This document shows, piece by piece, positions 30,703-39,504 of a stretch of DNA of 64,000 nt. Numbering within the stretch: position 1 is the stretch's first letter; every line of letters starts with the position of its first letter. The notes beneath the pieces are model-generated. The model saw only the letters and a list, made by a program, of their open reading frames with translations, ran no database searches and was not told where the DNA came from. Both the position numbers and the translations under genes were made by a program. The DNA is taken from positions 20,515-84,514 of the forward strand of contig DASTYT010000101.1 of assembly GCA_035764725.1 (NCBI GenBank), given 5' to 3'. Source of the stretch: Candidatus Methylomirabilota bacterium (lineage in GTDB: Bacteria > Methylomirabilota > Methylomirabilia > Rokubacteriales > CSP1-6).

Positions 30703-31212
30703 CTAGAAGCGGTCCACCACCAGGTTCACGACCTTCCTGCCGATGTCTTGAGCGGCCTGACGAACGGCTCCCTCCTCGCGGCTGATCGTGGCGGAGACCT
30801 CGAAGGGCACGTTGAAGTCCGCGATCTCCTGCAGCCCGTGTTGACGGAACAGCGTTTCGCCCTGCTTGACGTCGCGGAACTCGATGTTGAGGGTGACGCT
30901 GAGCCGGTACTGCCGGATGTTGATCCTTCGGTCTACGGAGATGGACTGCACGTCGTAGCCCACCACCTCGCCCTCCAGAATGGAGTCGGCCTGCCCGACG
31001 GGGACCACGCGAAGCTTGCCGCTGGTGGTGAAGGCATTCACCACGGCGGCGGTCACCGTGCTCTCGACCGCGGGCTCGTGCGTGCTGTTCTTGAACGTGG
31101 GCACCGCGACGGTCCTGATGTGCGACGGGAGATTCCCCTTCGTGCTGTACCCACAGGCGGCGGGAACCGTCAGCGCGGCCAGGAGCACGACGCCGAGAAG
31201 GAACCGGCTCAA
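30703..31212 (-). CDS. lptE: LPS-assembly lipoprotein LptE
   Basis: A 169-residue lipoprotein that plugs the LptD barrel in the outer membrane and helps place LPS on the surface. The lipobox LTVPAACGYS puts the lipidated Cys at residue 20. The mature part shows the LptE/RlpB pattern: GYSTKGNLPSHIRTVAVPTFKN, AFTTSGKLRVV, ILEGEVVGYDV and a long beta strand region. The ATG overlaps the leuS stop as ATGA. LptD itself is not in the window. Confidence 0.88.
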   Translation of the reverse strand: MSRFLLGVVLLAALTVPAACGYSTKGNLPSHIRTVAVPTFKNSTHEPAVESTVTAAVVNAFTTSGKLRVVPVGQADSILEGEVVGYDVQSISVDRRINIRQYRLSVTLNIEFRDVKQGETLFRQHGLQEIADFNVPFEVSATISREEGAVRQAAQDIGRKVVNLVVDRF

Positions 31213-33713
31213 GCCCGAGTGACCACGTTCACGAGGCGTCCGGGGACCACGACGACCTTCGCGACCTGGCGGCCGTCGAGCCAGGGGCGCACCTTCGCGT
31301 CGGCAAGCGCCTTGTCCTGCACGTCACGCTCGGCGGCGGAGACGTCCACGGTGAGGCGGCTGCGCACCTTGCCGTCCACCTGCACGATGATCACGACCTC
31401 CTCCCGCTTGAGCGCGGCGGGATCGGCGACGGGCCACGCGCGGCGGAACAGGCTCTCGCGGTGCCCGAGCGCGCTCCACAGCTCCTCGGCGATGTGCGGC
31501 GTCACCGGGCCCAGGAGCAGGAGCATGGTTTCCACCGCCTCGCGGAGGAGGCGCTGCCGCTCCGCGCGCCCCATGCTGTCCATGGAGTCACGGTCGAAGT
31601 CGTGCAGCGCGTTCACGAGCTCCATCACCGCGCTGATGGCGGTGTTGAAGTGAAAGTCCTTGTCGATGTCCTCGGTCACCCGGGCGATGGTCTCGTGGAC
31701 GACGCGCCGGAACGCGCGACCGGCGTCGGAGAGCTCACCCGGGGACGCTGCCCCCTCCGCGGCCTGCAGCTCGTCCCGGTGCGCGTGCACGAAGCGCCAC
31801 ACGCGGTTGAGGAAGCGCGAGGCGCCTTCCACCCCGCGGTCGTTCCAGTCGAGATCCTTTTCCGGCGGCGCCGCGAACAGGGAAAACAGGCGCGCGGTGT
31901 CGGCGCCGTAGCGGCGGATCAGCTCGTCGGGATCCACCACGTTGCCCTTGGATTTGGACATCTTCGCCCCGTCCTTGATCACCATGCCCTGGGACAGGAG
32001 GGCCAGAAACGGCTCGTCCGCGCGCGTCATGCCCATGTCGCGCAGCACCTTGGTGTAGAAGCGCGCGTAGAGGAGGTGGAGCACGGCGTGCTCGATGCCG
32101 CCGATGTACTGGTCCACCGGCATCCAGTAGGCGGCGGCGTTGGGCTCGAACATCCCGCTCTCGTAGAGGGGCGAGCAGTAGCGCAGGAAGTACCACGACG
32201 ATTCCACGAAGGTGTCCATGGTGTCGGTCTCGCGCTTGGCGGGCCCGCCGCATTTCGGACACCGGGCGTTGACGAAGTGGGCGACCTCGGCGAGCGGCGA
32301 GCCCCCCTTTCCGCTGATCTGCACGTCCTCCGGCAGCACCACCGGCAGCCGATCCTCGCGCTCCGACACCATGCCGTCGACGGGACAGTAGAGAATGGGG
32401 ATCGGGGCGCCCCAGTAGCGCTGGCGGCTGATCCCCCAGTCGCGCAGCCGGTAGTTCACCTTGGACTCGCCGAGCTTCTTCTCCACCAGCCAGTCGATGG
32501 CGCGGCGCTTGGCCTCCGGCACCGGCAGTCCGTCGAGGAAGCCGGAGTTGATCTTCACGCCGTCGCCCGTGTAGGCTTGCGTCTCCTCCCAGCCCTCCGG
32601 GCGCTTCACGGTGGCGATGATGGGCAGGCCGTGCTGCTTGGCGAAGTCCCAGTCGCGCTGATCCTCGCCGGGCACCGCCATGATCGCCCCGGTGCCGTAG
32701 CCCATGAGGACGTAGTCGGCGAGGAACAGCGGGATCTCTGCGCCGGTGAACGGGTTGGTCGCCCGCGCGTTGAGGCGGAGGCCGTGCTTGGGCCGGTCGG
32801 CGGCCAGCCGCTCGATCTCGGTCTCGCGCGCGACTTCCTTGCGGAACGCGTCGATGCGCGCGCGCTCCGCGGCGTCCAGGACGAGGGCGTCGACGAGCGG
32901 GTGCTCGGGCGCGAGCACCGCGTAGGTCATGCCGAAGGCGGTGTCGGGCCGCGTGGTGAAGATCCGGATCGCCTGCCCCGCCTTCCCCGCCACCGGCAGG
33001 TCGAACTCGGCGCCCTCGCTCTTGCCGATCCAGTTGCGCTGCATGGTGAGCACGCGCTCGGGCCAGCCGGGCAGGCGGTCACACCACTCGAGCAGCTCCT
33101 CGGCGTAGGCGGTGATCTTGAAGAACCACCCCTCGATCTCCTTCGTCGTCACCTCGGAGTCGCAGCGCCAGCAGCGCCCCGCCTCCACCTGCTCGTTGGC
33201 GAGGATGGTCTGGCAGGACGGACACCAGTTCACCGACGAGCGCTTCTTGTACGCGAGCCCGCGCTCGAGCATGCGGATGAAGATGAGCTGCTCCCAGCGG
33301 TAGTACGCGGGATCGCACGTGGCAAGCTCGCGGTCCCAGTCGTACGAGATCCCCATTCGGCGGAGCTGGCTCCGCATGTTCTTGATGTTCTCGTACGTCC
33401 ACACCGCGGGGTGCACGCCGTTGTCGATGGCGGCGTTCTCCGCGGGCAGACCGAACGCGTCCCAGCCCATCGGGTGCAGCACGTTGAAGCCGCGCATCCA
33501 CTTGTAGCGGGCGAGGAGATCGCCGATGGCGTAGACGCGCACGTGCCCCATGTGGATGCGGCCCGAGGGATAGGGAAACATCTCGAGGCAGTAGAACTTG
33601 GGACGACCGGGTGTCTCGGTGGCGCGAAACTGCTGCGAGCTCTCCCAGACCTCCTGCCACTTCCCCTCGATCTCGGCAAACGGATAGCGTTCGGGGCGAT
33701 CGTCGTAGGCCAT
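31209..33713 (-). CDS. leuS: Leucyl-tRNA synthetase
   Basis: An 834-residue class I synthetase for tRNA-Leu. Order of parts: FPYPSGRIHMGH (HIGH motif, about residues 41-52), a zinc finger CPSCQ...CWRC, the CP1 editing domain with TTRPDTAFGMTY, a second zinc-type pair CPKCGG, KMSKSKGN (near residue 585) and the anticodon-binding domain with a short C-terminal domain. The ATG at 33713 begins the conserved AYDDRPERYPFAEIE; the longer open frame is not coding. A TTGCTT-N17-TTAAAC promoter and a strong hairpin lie just upstream. It overlaps lptE. Confidence 0.97.
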   Translation of the reverse strand: MAYDDRPERYPFAEIEGKWQEVWESSQQFRATETPGRPKFYCLEMFPYPSGRIHMGHVRVYAIGDLLARYKWMRGFNVLHPMGWDAFGLPAENAAIDNGVHPAVWTYENIKNMRSQLRRMGISYDWDRELATCDPAYYRWEQLIFIRMLERGLAYKKRSSVNWCPSCQTILANEQVEAGRCWRCDSEVTTKEIEGWFFKITAYAEELLEWCDRLPGWPERVLTMQRNWIGKSEGAEFDLPVAGKAGQAIRIFTTRPDTAFGMTYAVLAPEHPLVDALVLDAAERARIDAFRKEVARETEIERLAADRPKHGLRLNARATNPFTGAEIPLFLADYVLMGYGTGAIMAVPGEDQRDWDFAKQHGLPIIATVKRPEGWEETQAYTGDGVKINSGFLDGLPVPEAKRRAIDWLVEKKLGESKVNYRLRDWGISRQRYWGAPIPILYCPVDGMVSEREDRLPVVLPEDVQISGKGGSPLAEVAHFVNARCPKCGGPAKRETDTMDTFVESSWYFLRYCSPLYESGMFEPNAAAYWMPVDQYIGGIEHAVLHLLYARFYTKVLRDMGMTRADEPFLALLSQGMVIKDGAKMSKSKGNVVDPDELIRRYGADTARLFSLFAAPPEKDLDWNDRGVEGASRFLNRVWRFVHAHRDELQAAEGAASPGELSDAGRAFRRVVHETIARVTEDIDKDFHFNTAISAVMELVNALHDFDRDSMDSMGRAERQRLLREAVETMLLLLGPVTPHIAEELWSALGHRESLFRRAWPVADPAALKREEVVIIVQVDGKVRSRLTVDVSAAERDVQDKALADAKVRPWLDGRQVAKVVVVPGRLVNVVTRA

Positions 33714-33724
33714 ATTCGGCCTGA

Positions 33725-33753
33725 GTTTAAGTCCACTTGGCGGGGCGAAGCAA
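33725..33753 (-). promoter_or_regulatory. leuS: Candidate promoter for leuS-lptE-holA
   Basis: TTGCTT (33753-33748) and TTAAAC (33730-33725) are 17 bases apart on the minus strand, directly after a strong hairpin. The leader would be only about 10 bases. Confidence 0.4.
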
Positions 33754-33762
33754 GGAACGGCT

Positions 33763-33798
33763 CCCCGGGGACCGTGGACGGCGGCTCGGTCCCCGGGG
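33763..33798 (-). terminator. Perfect 12-base-pair hairpin between the small secreted protein gene and leuS
   Basis: CCCCGGGGACCG (33763-33774) and CGGTCCCCGGGG (33787-33798) are exact inverted repeats around a 12-base loop. On the minus strand the stem is followed by a pyrimidine-rich but not pure T stretch, so it is a weak intrinsic terminator at best; it may protect or separate the upstream transcript from leuS. Confidence 0.5.
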
Positions 33799-33814
33799 GA
33801 TGACCCGACGGGAC

Positions 33815-34066
33815 CTATTTCTTCTTCAAGGTGAGGTTGATGACCTTGGCCGCCTCCTCGGCCTTGGCGATGGACTCGGCGTGCTTCCCCGCGTCGTGGA
33901 GCTTCTTGGCCTCGGCGGCGAGCTCGTTGGCCTTGGCCGAATTGGCGTCGGTCTTGCCGGCCGTCGCGTCCTGGATCTGCTTGATGAGGAGCGGACACTG
34001 GAAGGCTAGGGCCTGGCCGGTCGCGAGAACGAGGACGGCGATCGCGACGACGAACGTCTTCAGCAT
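33815..34066 (-). CDS. Small secreted protein of unknown function
   Basis: An 83-residue product. A signal peptide (MLKTFVVAIAVLVLATGQALA) is followed by FQCPLLIKQIQDATAG and an Ala/Lys/Glu-rich helical segment ending NLTLKKK, with a single Cys after cleavage. It is probably a small periplasmic helical protein; I know no function. AGGAGG lies 8 bases before the ATG at 34066, which is preferred over the GTG at 34075 that overlaps that site. It follows uvrC by 33 bases. Confidence 0.7.
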   Translation of the reverse strand: MLKTFVVAIAVLVLATGQALAFQCPLLIKQIQDATAGKTDANSAKANELAAEAKKLHDAGKHAESIAKAEEAAKVINLTLKKK

Positions 34067-34099
34067 GGGTCTCACCTCCTTCCCGGACGATCCATAGCG

Positions 34100-35935
34100 T
34101 TAACCCTCCGCCGGCGCCGCCGGTTCCGGAGCCGGCGCGGGCGGGTGGAAATGATCATAGATGCGCTGGGCCAGCTTGGGCGTCACCTTTGGCACGGCGG
34201 CGAGCTCGGCCACGGTGGCCGCCCGCACCCCACGCGCGGAGCCCAGCGTCCGCAGCAGCGCGGTGCGCACCCGCGGTCCCACGCCGGGTATCCGGTCGAG
34301 CTCCGAGCTGATCGTGCGCCGCGCCCGCACCTTCTTGTGGTACGTGATCGCGAAGCGGTGCGCCTCGTCGCGGATCTTCTGGAGCGCCATGAGGGCGGGC
34401 GAGCCCATGTCGAGCACCAGCGGCGTCAACCGCTCCGGCGTGTAGACCTCCTCGGCGCGCTTGGCCAGGGACGCGATGGGCACATAGTCGAGCCCGAGAT
34501 CCTCCAGCACCTTGATTCCCGCGTTGAGCTGGCCACGGCCCCCGTCGAGGAGGATGAGATCGGGCAGCGGCCCCTCCCCTTCCAGGGCCTTCGAGTAGCG
34601 GCGGGTCAGCACCTCCTGCATCGAGGCGAAGTCGTCCGTCCCCGTGACGGTGCGGATCTTGTAGCGCTTGTAGTCGTCCTTCTTCATCTCACCACCCTGC
34701 CAGACCACCATCGAGGCCACCGTGTCCGAACCCTGGATCGTGGAGATGTCGAAGCACTCGATGCGGTCGGGCGGGTCGGCGAGCCCGAGCGCCCGTTGCA
34801 GCTCCTCGCGCACTGCCTGGTGGCGGTCCGTGCGCGAGAGGAGGTGGCTCTGCAGCGCGAGGGCCGCGTTCTCCTCGGCCATCTCGACGAGCTCGCGGCG
34901 GCGGCCCCGCTGTGGGGCGTGGAGCTCCACGCGTCCGCCGCGACGCTGGCGCAGCCACTCGAGGACGAGGGGGGCCTCGGCGATCTCGGTGGACAGGAGC
35001 AGCTCGGGCGCCGGCACCACGCTGCGCGCGTAGAACTGGCGCACGAACGCGGAGAGCACGTCCCCGTCGCCCTCGCCGACCAGCCGGTCGAAGAAGAAGG
35101 ACTCGCGTCCGAGCAGGCGGCCCCTCCGAATGAAGAATAGTTGGATACACGCGTCCGGGCCCTGGCGGACCAATCCGATGATGTCCTGGTCGGTCTCTTC
35201 GGTGGAGATGATCTTCTGGCGCTCGCGCACCGTGTTGAGGGCCTGGATGCGGTCGCGCAGCACCGCCGCCTGCTCGAAGCGCGTCTCCGCGGCCGCCGCC
35301 TCCATCTGCCGCGTGAGCTCCTTGACGAGGTCGTCGTCCTTCCCCTCGAGGAAGCGCTGCACCTGGGCCACCGTCCGGGCGTAGCCCTCGGCGGTCTCCG
35401 CGCCGGTGCACGGCGCGTTGCACCGGTGGATGAAGAACTGGATGCACGGCCGCGGCAGGGTGCCGTCGATCTTGATGCGGCACGTGCGGAGCGGGAAGAG
35501 CTGGCGCACGAGGCGAAGCGTCTCGCGCATCGCGGTGGCGGGATAGAACGGCCCGAAGTAGACGTCGCCGTCCTGCTGCACGCGCCTCGCGACCACCAAC
35601 CTCGGAAACGGCTCGGAGGTGGTCAGCTTGAGGAAGGGGTAGTGCTTGTCGTCGCGCAGGATGATGTTGTAGCGGGGCCGGTGCTTCTTGACGAGGTTCG
35701 ACTCGAGGATCATCGCCTCGAGCTCGTTAGCGGTCACGATGAGATCGAGGTCGCGGATCTGGGCGACCAGCGCGTCGGTCTTGGGGTCGCGGACCCGCGA
35801 GTCCTGGAAGTACGAGCGGACGCGGCTGCGCAGCGAGGCCGCCTTGCCCACGTAGATGATCTGGTTCTTGGCGTCCTTGTAAAGGTAGACGCCGGGGCGG
35901 TCGGGAACCTGCTCGAGCTTCTCCTGAAGCGTCAC
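34100..35935 (-). CDS. uvrC: UvrABC system protein C (excinuclease subunit)
   Basis: A 611-residue nuclease that makes both incisions in nucleotide excision repair. Parts in order: GIY-YIG nuclease (PGVYLYKDAKNQIIYVGKA, about residues 13-31), a Cys cluster (CIQFFIHRCNAPC), the UVR domain that contacts UvrB (TRFEQAAVLRDRIQAL), the RNase H-like nuclease domain (IECFDIS, ILLDGGRGQL) and tandem helix-hairpin-helix motifs (IPGVGPRVRTALLRTLG). The start is the GTG at 35935, which gives the family's usual MTLQEKL-type opening; no clear ribosome-binding site is seen. Two copies of an intergenic repeat lie just upstream. It is downstream of uvrB on the same strand. Confidence 0.96.
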   Translation of the reverse strand: MTLQEKLEQVPDRPGVYLYKDAKNQIIYVGKAASLRSRVRSYFQDSRVRDPKTDALVAQIRDLDLIVTANELEAMILESNLVKKHRPRYNIILRDDKHYPFLKLTTSEPFPRLVVARRVQQDGDVYFGPFYPATAMRETLRLVRQLFPLRTCRIKIDGTLPRPCIQFFIHRCNAPCTGAETAEGYARTVAQVQRFLEGKDDDLVKELTRQMEAAAAETRFEQAAVLRDRIQALNTVRERQKIISTEETDQDIIGLVRQGPDACIQLFFIRRGRLLGRESFFFDRLVGEGDGDVLSAFVRQFYARSVVPAPELLLSTEIAEAPLVLEWLRQRRGGRVELHAPQRGRRRELVEMAEENAALALQSHLLSRTDRHQAVREELQRALGLADPPDRIECFDISTIQGSDTVASMVVWQGGEMKKDDYKRYKIRTVTGTDDFASMQEVLTRRYSKALEGEGPLPDLILLDGGRGQLNAGIKVLEDLGLDYVPIASLAKRAEEVYTPERLTPLVLDMGSPALMALQKIRDEAHRFAITYHKKVRARRTISSELDRIPGVGPRVRTALLRTLGSARGVRAATVAELAAVPKVTPKLAQRIYDHFHPPAPAPEPAAPAEG

Positions 35936-35950
35936 GGCACGTCTATTGTA

Positions 35951-35979
35951 TCCGCTCGCCTCGCCTTCGGCTGCGGCTC
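35951..35979 (-). repeat. 29-base intergenic repeat, copy 1
   Basis: This copy starts TCCGCTCGCC and ends GGCTGCGGCTC on the plus strand. It is identical to copy 2 at 36013-36041 and differs by one base from copy 3 at 47930-47958. Internal GCC and GGC triplets can form a small two-step hairpin. Confidence 0.85.
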
Positions 35980-36012
35980 GCCACCCTCGCTCCCCTCGGA
36001 CCCCATCATGTG

Positions 36013-36041
36013 TCCGCTCGCCTCGCCTTCGGCTGCGGCTC
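36013..36041 (-). repeat. 29-base intergenic repeat, copy 2
   Basis: An exact second copy, 33 bases from copy 1 and in the same orientation, 20 bases after the stop of the small membrane protein gene. Confidence 0.85.
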
Positions 36042-36061
36042 TCCAATCAACTGCCCGCGCG

Positions 36062-36283
36062 TTACCCGCCGCCTCGCCACAAGGTCACGATGAGGATGGC
36101 GAGGCCGAGGAGGGCGGGCACGATGACGCTCCAGCGAAGGGCGCGCTCGACGCGGCGGAGCATGGGGCCGCGCGGGCGCCCGGGGCGCGGGGGATCCAGG
36201 AACGTCATCAGCTTCGTGAGGACGAAGAGGCCCAGCGAGAGGACGGCGAAGAAGACGAGGACCCACTTGAAGGCGGCGCCCAC
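36062..36283 (-). CDS. Small two-helix membrane protein
   Basis: A 73-residue protein with two predicted membrane helices (about residues 6-27 and 49-68) separated by a basic loop (PPRPGRPRGPMLRRVERALR). It resembles no family I can name; small proteins of this size and charge pattern are common and uncharacterised. The GTG start at 36283 lies 1 base after the uvrB stop codon, so it is probably translated with uvrB. It separates uvrB from uvrC. The longer overlapping frame in this region carries no recognisable protein. Confidence 0.6.
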   Translation of the reverse strand: MGAAFKWVLVFFAVLSLGLFVLTKLMTFLDPPRPGRPRGPMLRRVERALRWSVIVPALLGLAILIVTLWRGGG

Positions 36284-36284
36284 G

Positions 36285-38309
36285 TCAACGGACGCCCAGC
36301 TCGACCCGGCGCAGCGCCTTCACCTGATCCCGCAGCTCGGCCGCCCGCTCGAAGTCGAGCCGTCGCGCCGCCTCCTTCATGGCGGTCTCGAGCTCGGCGA
36401 TGCGCGCGGCCAGCGCCTCGGCGCTCTCGGGTGCCGCCTCGACCGTCTGGGGCACCGGCACCGTGTAGTAGTCGCGCTCGGACACCGTCTCCAGCAGCTC
36501 GCGAATCGACTTCCGTACCGTCTCGGGCGTGATCCCGTGTTCGGCGTTGTAGGCGGCCTGGGCGGCGCGCCGCCGCTCCGTCTCCGTGATCGCCTCCTGC
36601 ATCGACCCCGTGACCCGGTCCGCGTACATCAGCACCTCGCCGTTGACGTGGCGGGCGGCGCGGCCTGCCGTCTGGATCAACGAGGTGGCCGAGCGGAGGT
36701 ACCCCTCCTTGTCGGCATCGAGGATGCCTACCAAGGAGACCTCGGGCAAGTCCAGCCCTTCGCGCAGGAGGTTGATGCCGATGAGCGCATCGAACTTGCC
36801 GAGGCGGAGGTCGCGGATCACCGCCACCCGGTCGAGGGTGTCGATGTCGGAGTGCAGGTAGCGCACGCGGAGCCCGTTCTGCTGGTAGTACTCGGTGAGG
36901 TCCTCGGCCATGCGCTTGGTGAGGGTGGTGATCAGCACCCGCTCGTCGCGCTCCGCCCGCGTGCGCACCTCGGCCATGAGATCGTCCACCTGGATCGAGG
37001 CAGGCCGAACGATGATGCGGGGATCCATGAGCCCGGTGGGGCGGATGATCTGCTCGGCCACCGCCCCGCCCACGTGGGGCCGCCCGGGCGCCTCCCGTAC
37101 CCCGCCCGCGCGCTCGAGCTCGTACTCGCCGGGCGTCGCGGACACGTAGAGGACCTGCCCGGTCACCGCCCGGAACTCGTCGAAGGTGAGCGGGCGATTG
37201 TCGAAGGCCGAGGGTAGCCGGAAGCCGTACTCGACCAGCGCCTCCTTCCGGGACCGGTCCCCGCCGTACATGCCGCGGATCTGGGGCACCGTGACGTGGG
37301 ACTCGTCGATGATGACGAGCGCGTCCTTGGGGAGGTAGTTCATCAGCGTCGCCGGGCTCTGGCCCGGCTTGCGGCCCGCGAGGTGGCGCGAGTAGTTCTC
37401 GATGCCGTGGCAGTAGCCGATCTCGCGCAGCATCTCCACGTCGAAGAGCGTCCGCTGCTCGAGCCGCTGCGCCTCGAGGAGACGGTTCCGGGCGCGGAAG
37501 AAGGTCAGACGCTCGCGCAGCTCCTCGTGCACATTGCCGATGGCGCGCTCGATCTGGTCGGCGGGCGTCACGTAGTGGCTCGCGGGATAGATGCGCGCCG
37601 CCGGCACCACCCCGGTGGTGGCGCCCTTCAGCGGATCCAGCGTCACGATGCGGTCCACGCTGTCGCCGAAGAGCTCGATCCGGAGGGCCTCGGACTCCGC
37701 GGCGGCGGGGAACACCTCGACGACGTCGCCCCGCACCCGGAAGGTGCCCCGCCGGAAGTCGTAGTCGTTGCGCTCGTACTGGATGGCCACGAGGTCGCGC
37801 ACCAGCGCGTCCCGGCTCACCACCTGCCCCGTCTCAACGCCCACGTGCATGCCGCGGTACGTCTCGGGCTCGCCGATGCCGTAGATGCACGAGACCGACG
37901 CCACGATGACCACGTCCCGCCGCTCGAAGAGCGCGGTGGTGGCGGAATGGCGCATCCGGTCGATCTCGTCGTTGATGAGGGCATCTTTCTCGATGTAGGT
38001 GTCCGACTGCGGGATGTAGGCCTCGGGCTGGTAGTAGTCGTAGTAGGACACGAAGTACTCGACGGCCGACTCGGGGAAGAAGGACTTGAACTCGCCGTAG
38101 AGCTGGGCGGCGAGCGTCTTGTTCGGCGAGATGACGAGAGCGGGGCGCTGGAGCCGGCTGATCACGTTGGCGAGCGTGAAGGTCTTCCCACTCCCCGTGA
38201 TGCCTAGGAGCACATTGTGGGAGCCGCCCCCCGTGACGAGCTCGGAGAGCCGGTCGATCGCGCGCGGCTGGTCGCCCGCGGGCGAGTAATCCGACGACAG
38301 CGTGAACAA
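36285..38309 (-). CDS. uvrB: UvrABC system protein B (excinuclease subunit)
   Basis: A 674-residue DNA repair helicase that verifies damage and loads UvrC. Parts seen: Walker A GITGSGKT near residue 37, the beta-hairpin [12 protein letters not shown] that probes damage, the linker/interaction region, the helicase motif [26 protein letters not shown] and a C-terminal UVR domain ([22 protein letters not shown]) that binds UvrC. The TTG at 38309 is chosen because it gives [18 protein letters not shown], the family's usual opening; no ATG or GTG lies near. The start is 5 bases after the HNH gene ends. The open frame upstream is not coding. Confidence 0.96.
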   Translation of the reverse strand: MFTLSSDYSPAGDQPRAIDRLSELVTGGGSHNVLLGITGSGKTFTLANVISRLQRPALVISPNKTLAAQLYGEFKSFFPESAVEYFVSYYDYYQPEAYIPQSDTYIEKDALINDEIDRMRHSATTALFERRDVVIVASVSCIYGIGEPETYRGMHVGVETGQVVSRDALVRDLVAIQYERNDYDFRRGTFRVRGDVVEVFPAAAESEALRIELFGDSVDRIVTLDPLKGATTGVVPAARIYPASHYVTPADQIERAIGNVHEELRERLTFFRARNRLLEAQRLEQRTLFDVEMLREIGYCHGIENYSRHLAGRKPGQSPATLMNYLPKDALVIIDESHVTVPQIRGMYGGDRSRKEALVEYGFRLPSAFDNRPLTFDEFRAVTGQVLYVSATPGEYELERAGGVREAPGRPHVGGAVAEQIIRPTGLMDPRIIVRPASIQVDDLMAEVRTRAERDERVLITTLTKRMAEDLTEYYQQNGLRVRYLHSDIDTLDRVAVIRDLRLGKFDALIGINLLREGLDLPEVSLVGILDADKEGYLRSATSLIQTAGRAARHVNGEVLMYADRVTGSMQEAITETERRRAAQAAYNAEHGITPETVRKSIRELLETVSERDYYTVPVPQTVEAAPESAEALAARIAELETAMKEAARRLDFERAAELRDQVKALRRVELGVR

Positions 38310-38314
38310 CGGCG

Positions 38315-38845
38315 TCAGAAGCTCGACGGCACCGCGACGAGGTACTTCCGCCAGGAGTCGAGGAAGGACGAAGCGTGGGGGTGCCGGAGAAGGTGGACGG
38401 AGAAGAGGAACTGCGGGTGGATGGGCTCCCGGATCAGCCGCAATCGGGCTTCCTCGAGGGTCCGGTTGCCCTTGAAGAGATTGCACCGGAGGCATGCCGC
38501 CACCACGTTGGTCCAGGTAGTCTGCCCACCCCGCGACCGCGGCATGATGTGATCCACCGTCAGCTTCTCGCCCCGGCGCGCGCAATACTGGCAGATGTAG
38601 CCGTCGCGACGGAGGATGTTCTTCTTGTTGAAGGCCACCCGCTCCAGGAAGGGCTTCCGGATGTAGGCGGCGAGACGAATGACCGCGGGGAGCGGGTAGG
38701 CCCGCGAGGGGGACCGCACCACGCGCGGCGAGGCCTCGACGCTCTCGGCCTTGCCGCTCAGGAGAAGGGTGATCGCCCGCTTGGCGTTGGTGAAATGCAG
38801 CGGCTCGTAGGTGTAGTTCAGCACCAGTACCGCGAGATCATCCAT
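38315..38845 (-). CDS. HNH endonuclease family protein
   Basis: A 176-residue protein with a Cys4-type HNH nuclease fold in its second half: [18 protein letters not shown], then [10 protein letters not shown]. The first zinc pair CxxC, the catalytic DH and the second CxxC are all intact. The first 75 residues ([19 protein letters not shown]) match a widespread group of short chromosomal HNH proteins of unknown role. Cytosolic. It is the first gene of a unit with uvrB, 5 bases apart, and has a strong promoter with almost no leader. A link with DNA repair is suggested only by this position. Confidence 0.85.
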   Translation of the reverse strand: MDDLAVLVLNYTYEPLHFTNAKRAITLLLSGKAESVEASPRVVRSPSRAYPLPAVIRLAAYIRKPFLERVAFNKKNILRRDGYICQYCARRGEKLTVDHIMPRSRGGQTTWTNVVAACLRCNLFKGNRTLEEARLRLIREPIHPQFLFSVHLLRHPHASSFLDSWRKYLVAVPSSF

Positions 38846-38856
38846 GTCCCATCGCT

Positions 38857-38885
38857 AGGATAGAGAACGGGCGGAGGACTGTCAA
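38857..38885 (-). promoter_or_regulatory. Strong sigma-70-type promoter for the HNH-uvrB unit
   Basis: TTGACA (38885-38880) and TATCCT (38862-38857) are 17 bases apart. The predicted start of transcription is about 38851-38849, only about 5 bases before the ATG at 38845, so the message is nearly leaderless. Confidence 0.7.
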
Positions 38886-38928
38886 CTCACGGGGCCCGCC
38901 GCGGCGGTCGGCGGGGACGCCGGCGCGG

Positions 38929-39366
38929 CTAGGCGAAGGCGCGCCAGAGGAAGTGCGCGGAGCCGGCGATGAAGACGAAGAGAGCGGCGGCGGCCACCGG
39001 GTTGAGGATGGCCAGCCCGACGAGGAAGCAGAGCAGGATGAAGCACGCGCAGTAGAAGCGAAGCTCGCGGCGATCCGCCCAGCCGCCCTTCCCCACGAGC
39101 ACCATGCTCCGCGCGGCGAGGTACACCGGCGAGTAGAGCAGGAAGAAGGCGAGGAAGAGACCGGACAGGGCGAGCACGCCGCTCATCGCGCCGACGAGGC
39201 CCCAGACGGCCCACGGCCAGATGGCCTGCTCATTGCCCTCCGCGAGGGACTGCGGGATGGCCTGGGGGCGGAAGTAGACGTAGAGGAGCCCGATCGTGTA
39301 GAGCGGGAGGACGATCTCCAGCCAGCGGCGATAGCGGGTCCCCAGCAGTCCCTCCATGCCCACCAT
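38929..39366 (-). CDS. Multi-pass membrane protein of unknown function
   Basis: A protein of about 145 residues with three or four membrane helices (LEIVLPLYTIGLLYVYF, WAVWGLVGAMSGVLALSGLFLAFFLLYSP in two parts, FYCACFILLCFLVGLAIL and a last helix). I do not recognise the family. Start at the ATG at 39366 or 39357 (MEGLLG); neither has a good ribosome-binding site. The 138 bases upstream hold three consecutive hairpins. It ends just before the promoter of the HNH-uvrB unit. Confidence 0.6.
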   Translation of the reverse strand: MVGMEGLLGTRYRRWLEIVLPLYTIGLLYVYFRPQAIPQSLAEGNEQAIWPWAVWGLVGAMSGVLALSGLFLAFFLLYSPVYLAARSMVLVGKGGWADRRELRFYCACFILLCFLVGLAILNPVAAAALFVFIAGSAHFLWRAFA

Positions 39367-39419
39367 TGAAGGCACGGGACGTGCCAGCCCGGCCCCCCTT
39401 CGGAACCGACGTGTTTTTC

Positions 39420-39485
39420 CGCCGTTACAGGACCGGCGCAAAGGCTGCGTGTCACGCGGGCGACGGCCAGCCGGTACAGGCCGTC
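39420..39485 (-). other. Run of three stem-loops in an intergenic leader
   Basis: On the minus strand three inverted repeats follow one another: 39485-39479 with 39468-39462 (7 pairs, GACGGCC/GGCCGTC), 39457-39454 with 39450-39447 (GCGT/ACGC), and 39438-39434 with 39424-39420 (CGCCG/CGGCG). The last is followed by GGAAAAAC rather than a T tract, so these are not typical terminators. They lie between the epimerase gene and the membrane-protein gene. No known riboswitch class was recognised with confidence. Confidence 0.4.
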
Positions 39486-39504
39486 AAGCCGTCGGCACTG
39501 TCAG

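Noticed and set aside
39420-39500. Cyclic-di-GMP (GEMM) riboswitch
   Set aside because: Short matches such as GCAAAG and GCCGG occur, but on the strand without a downstream gene and without the three-helix junction; kept only as an unassigned structured leader.
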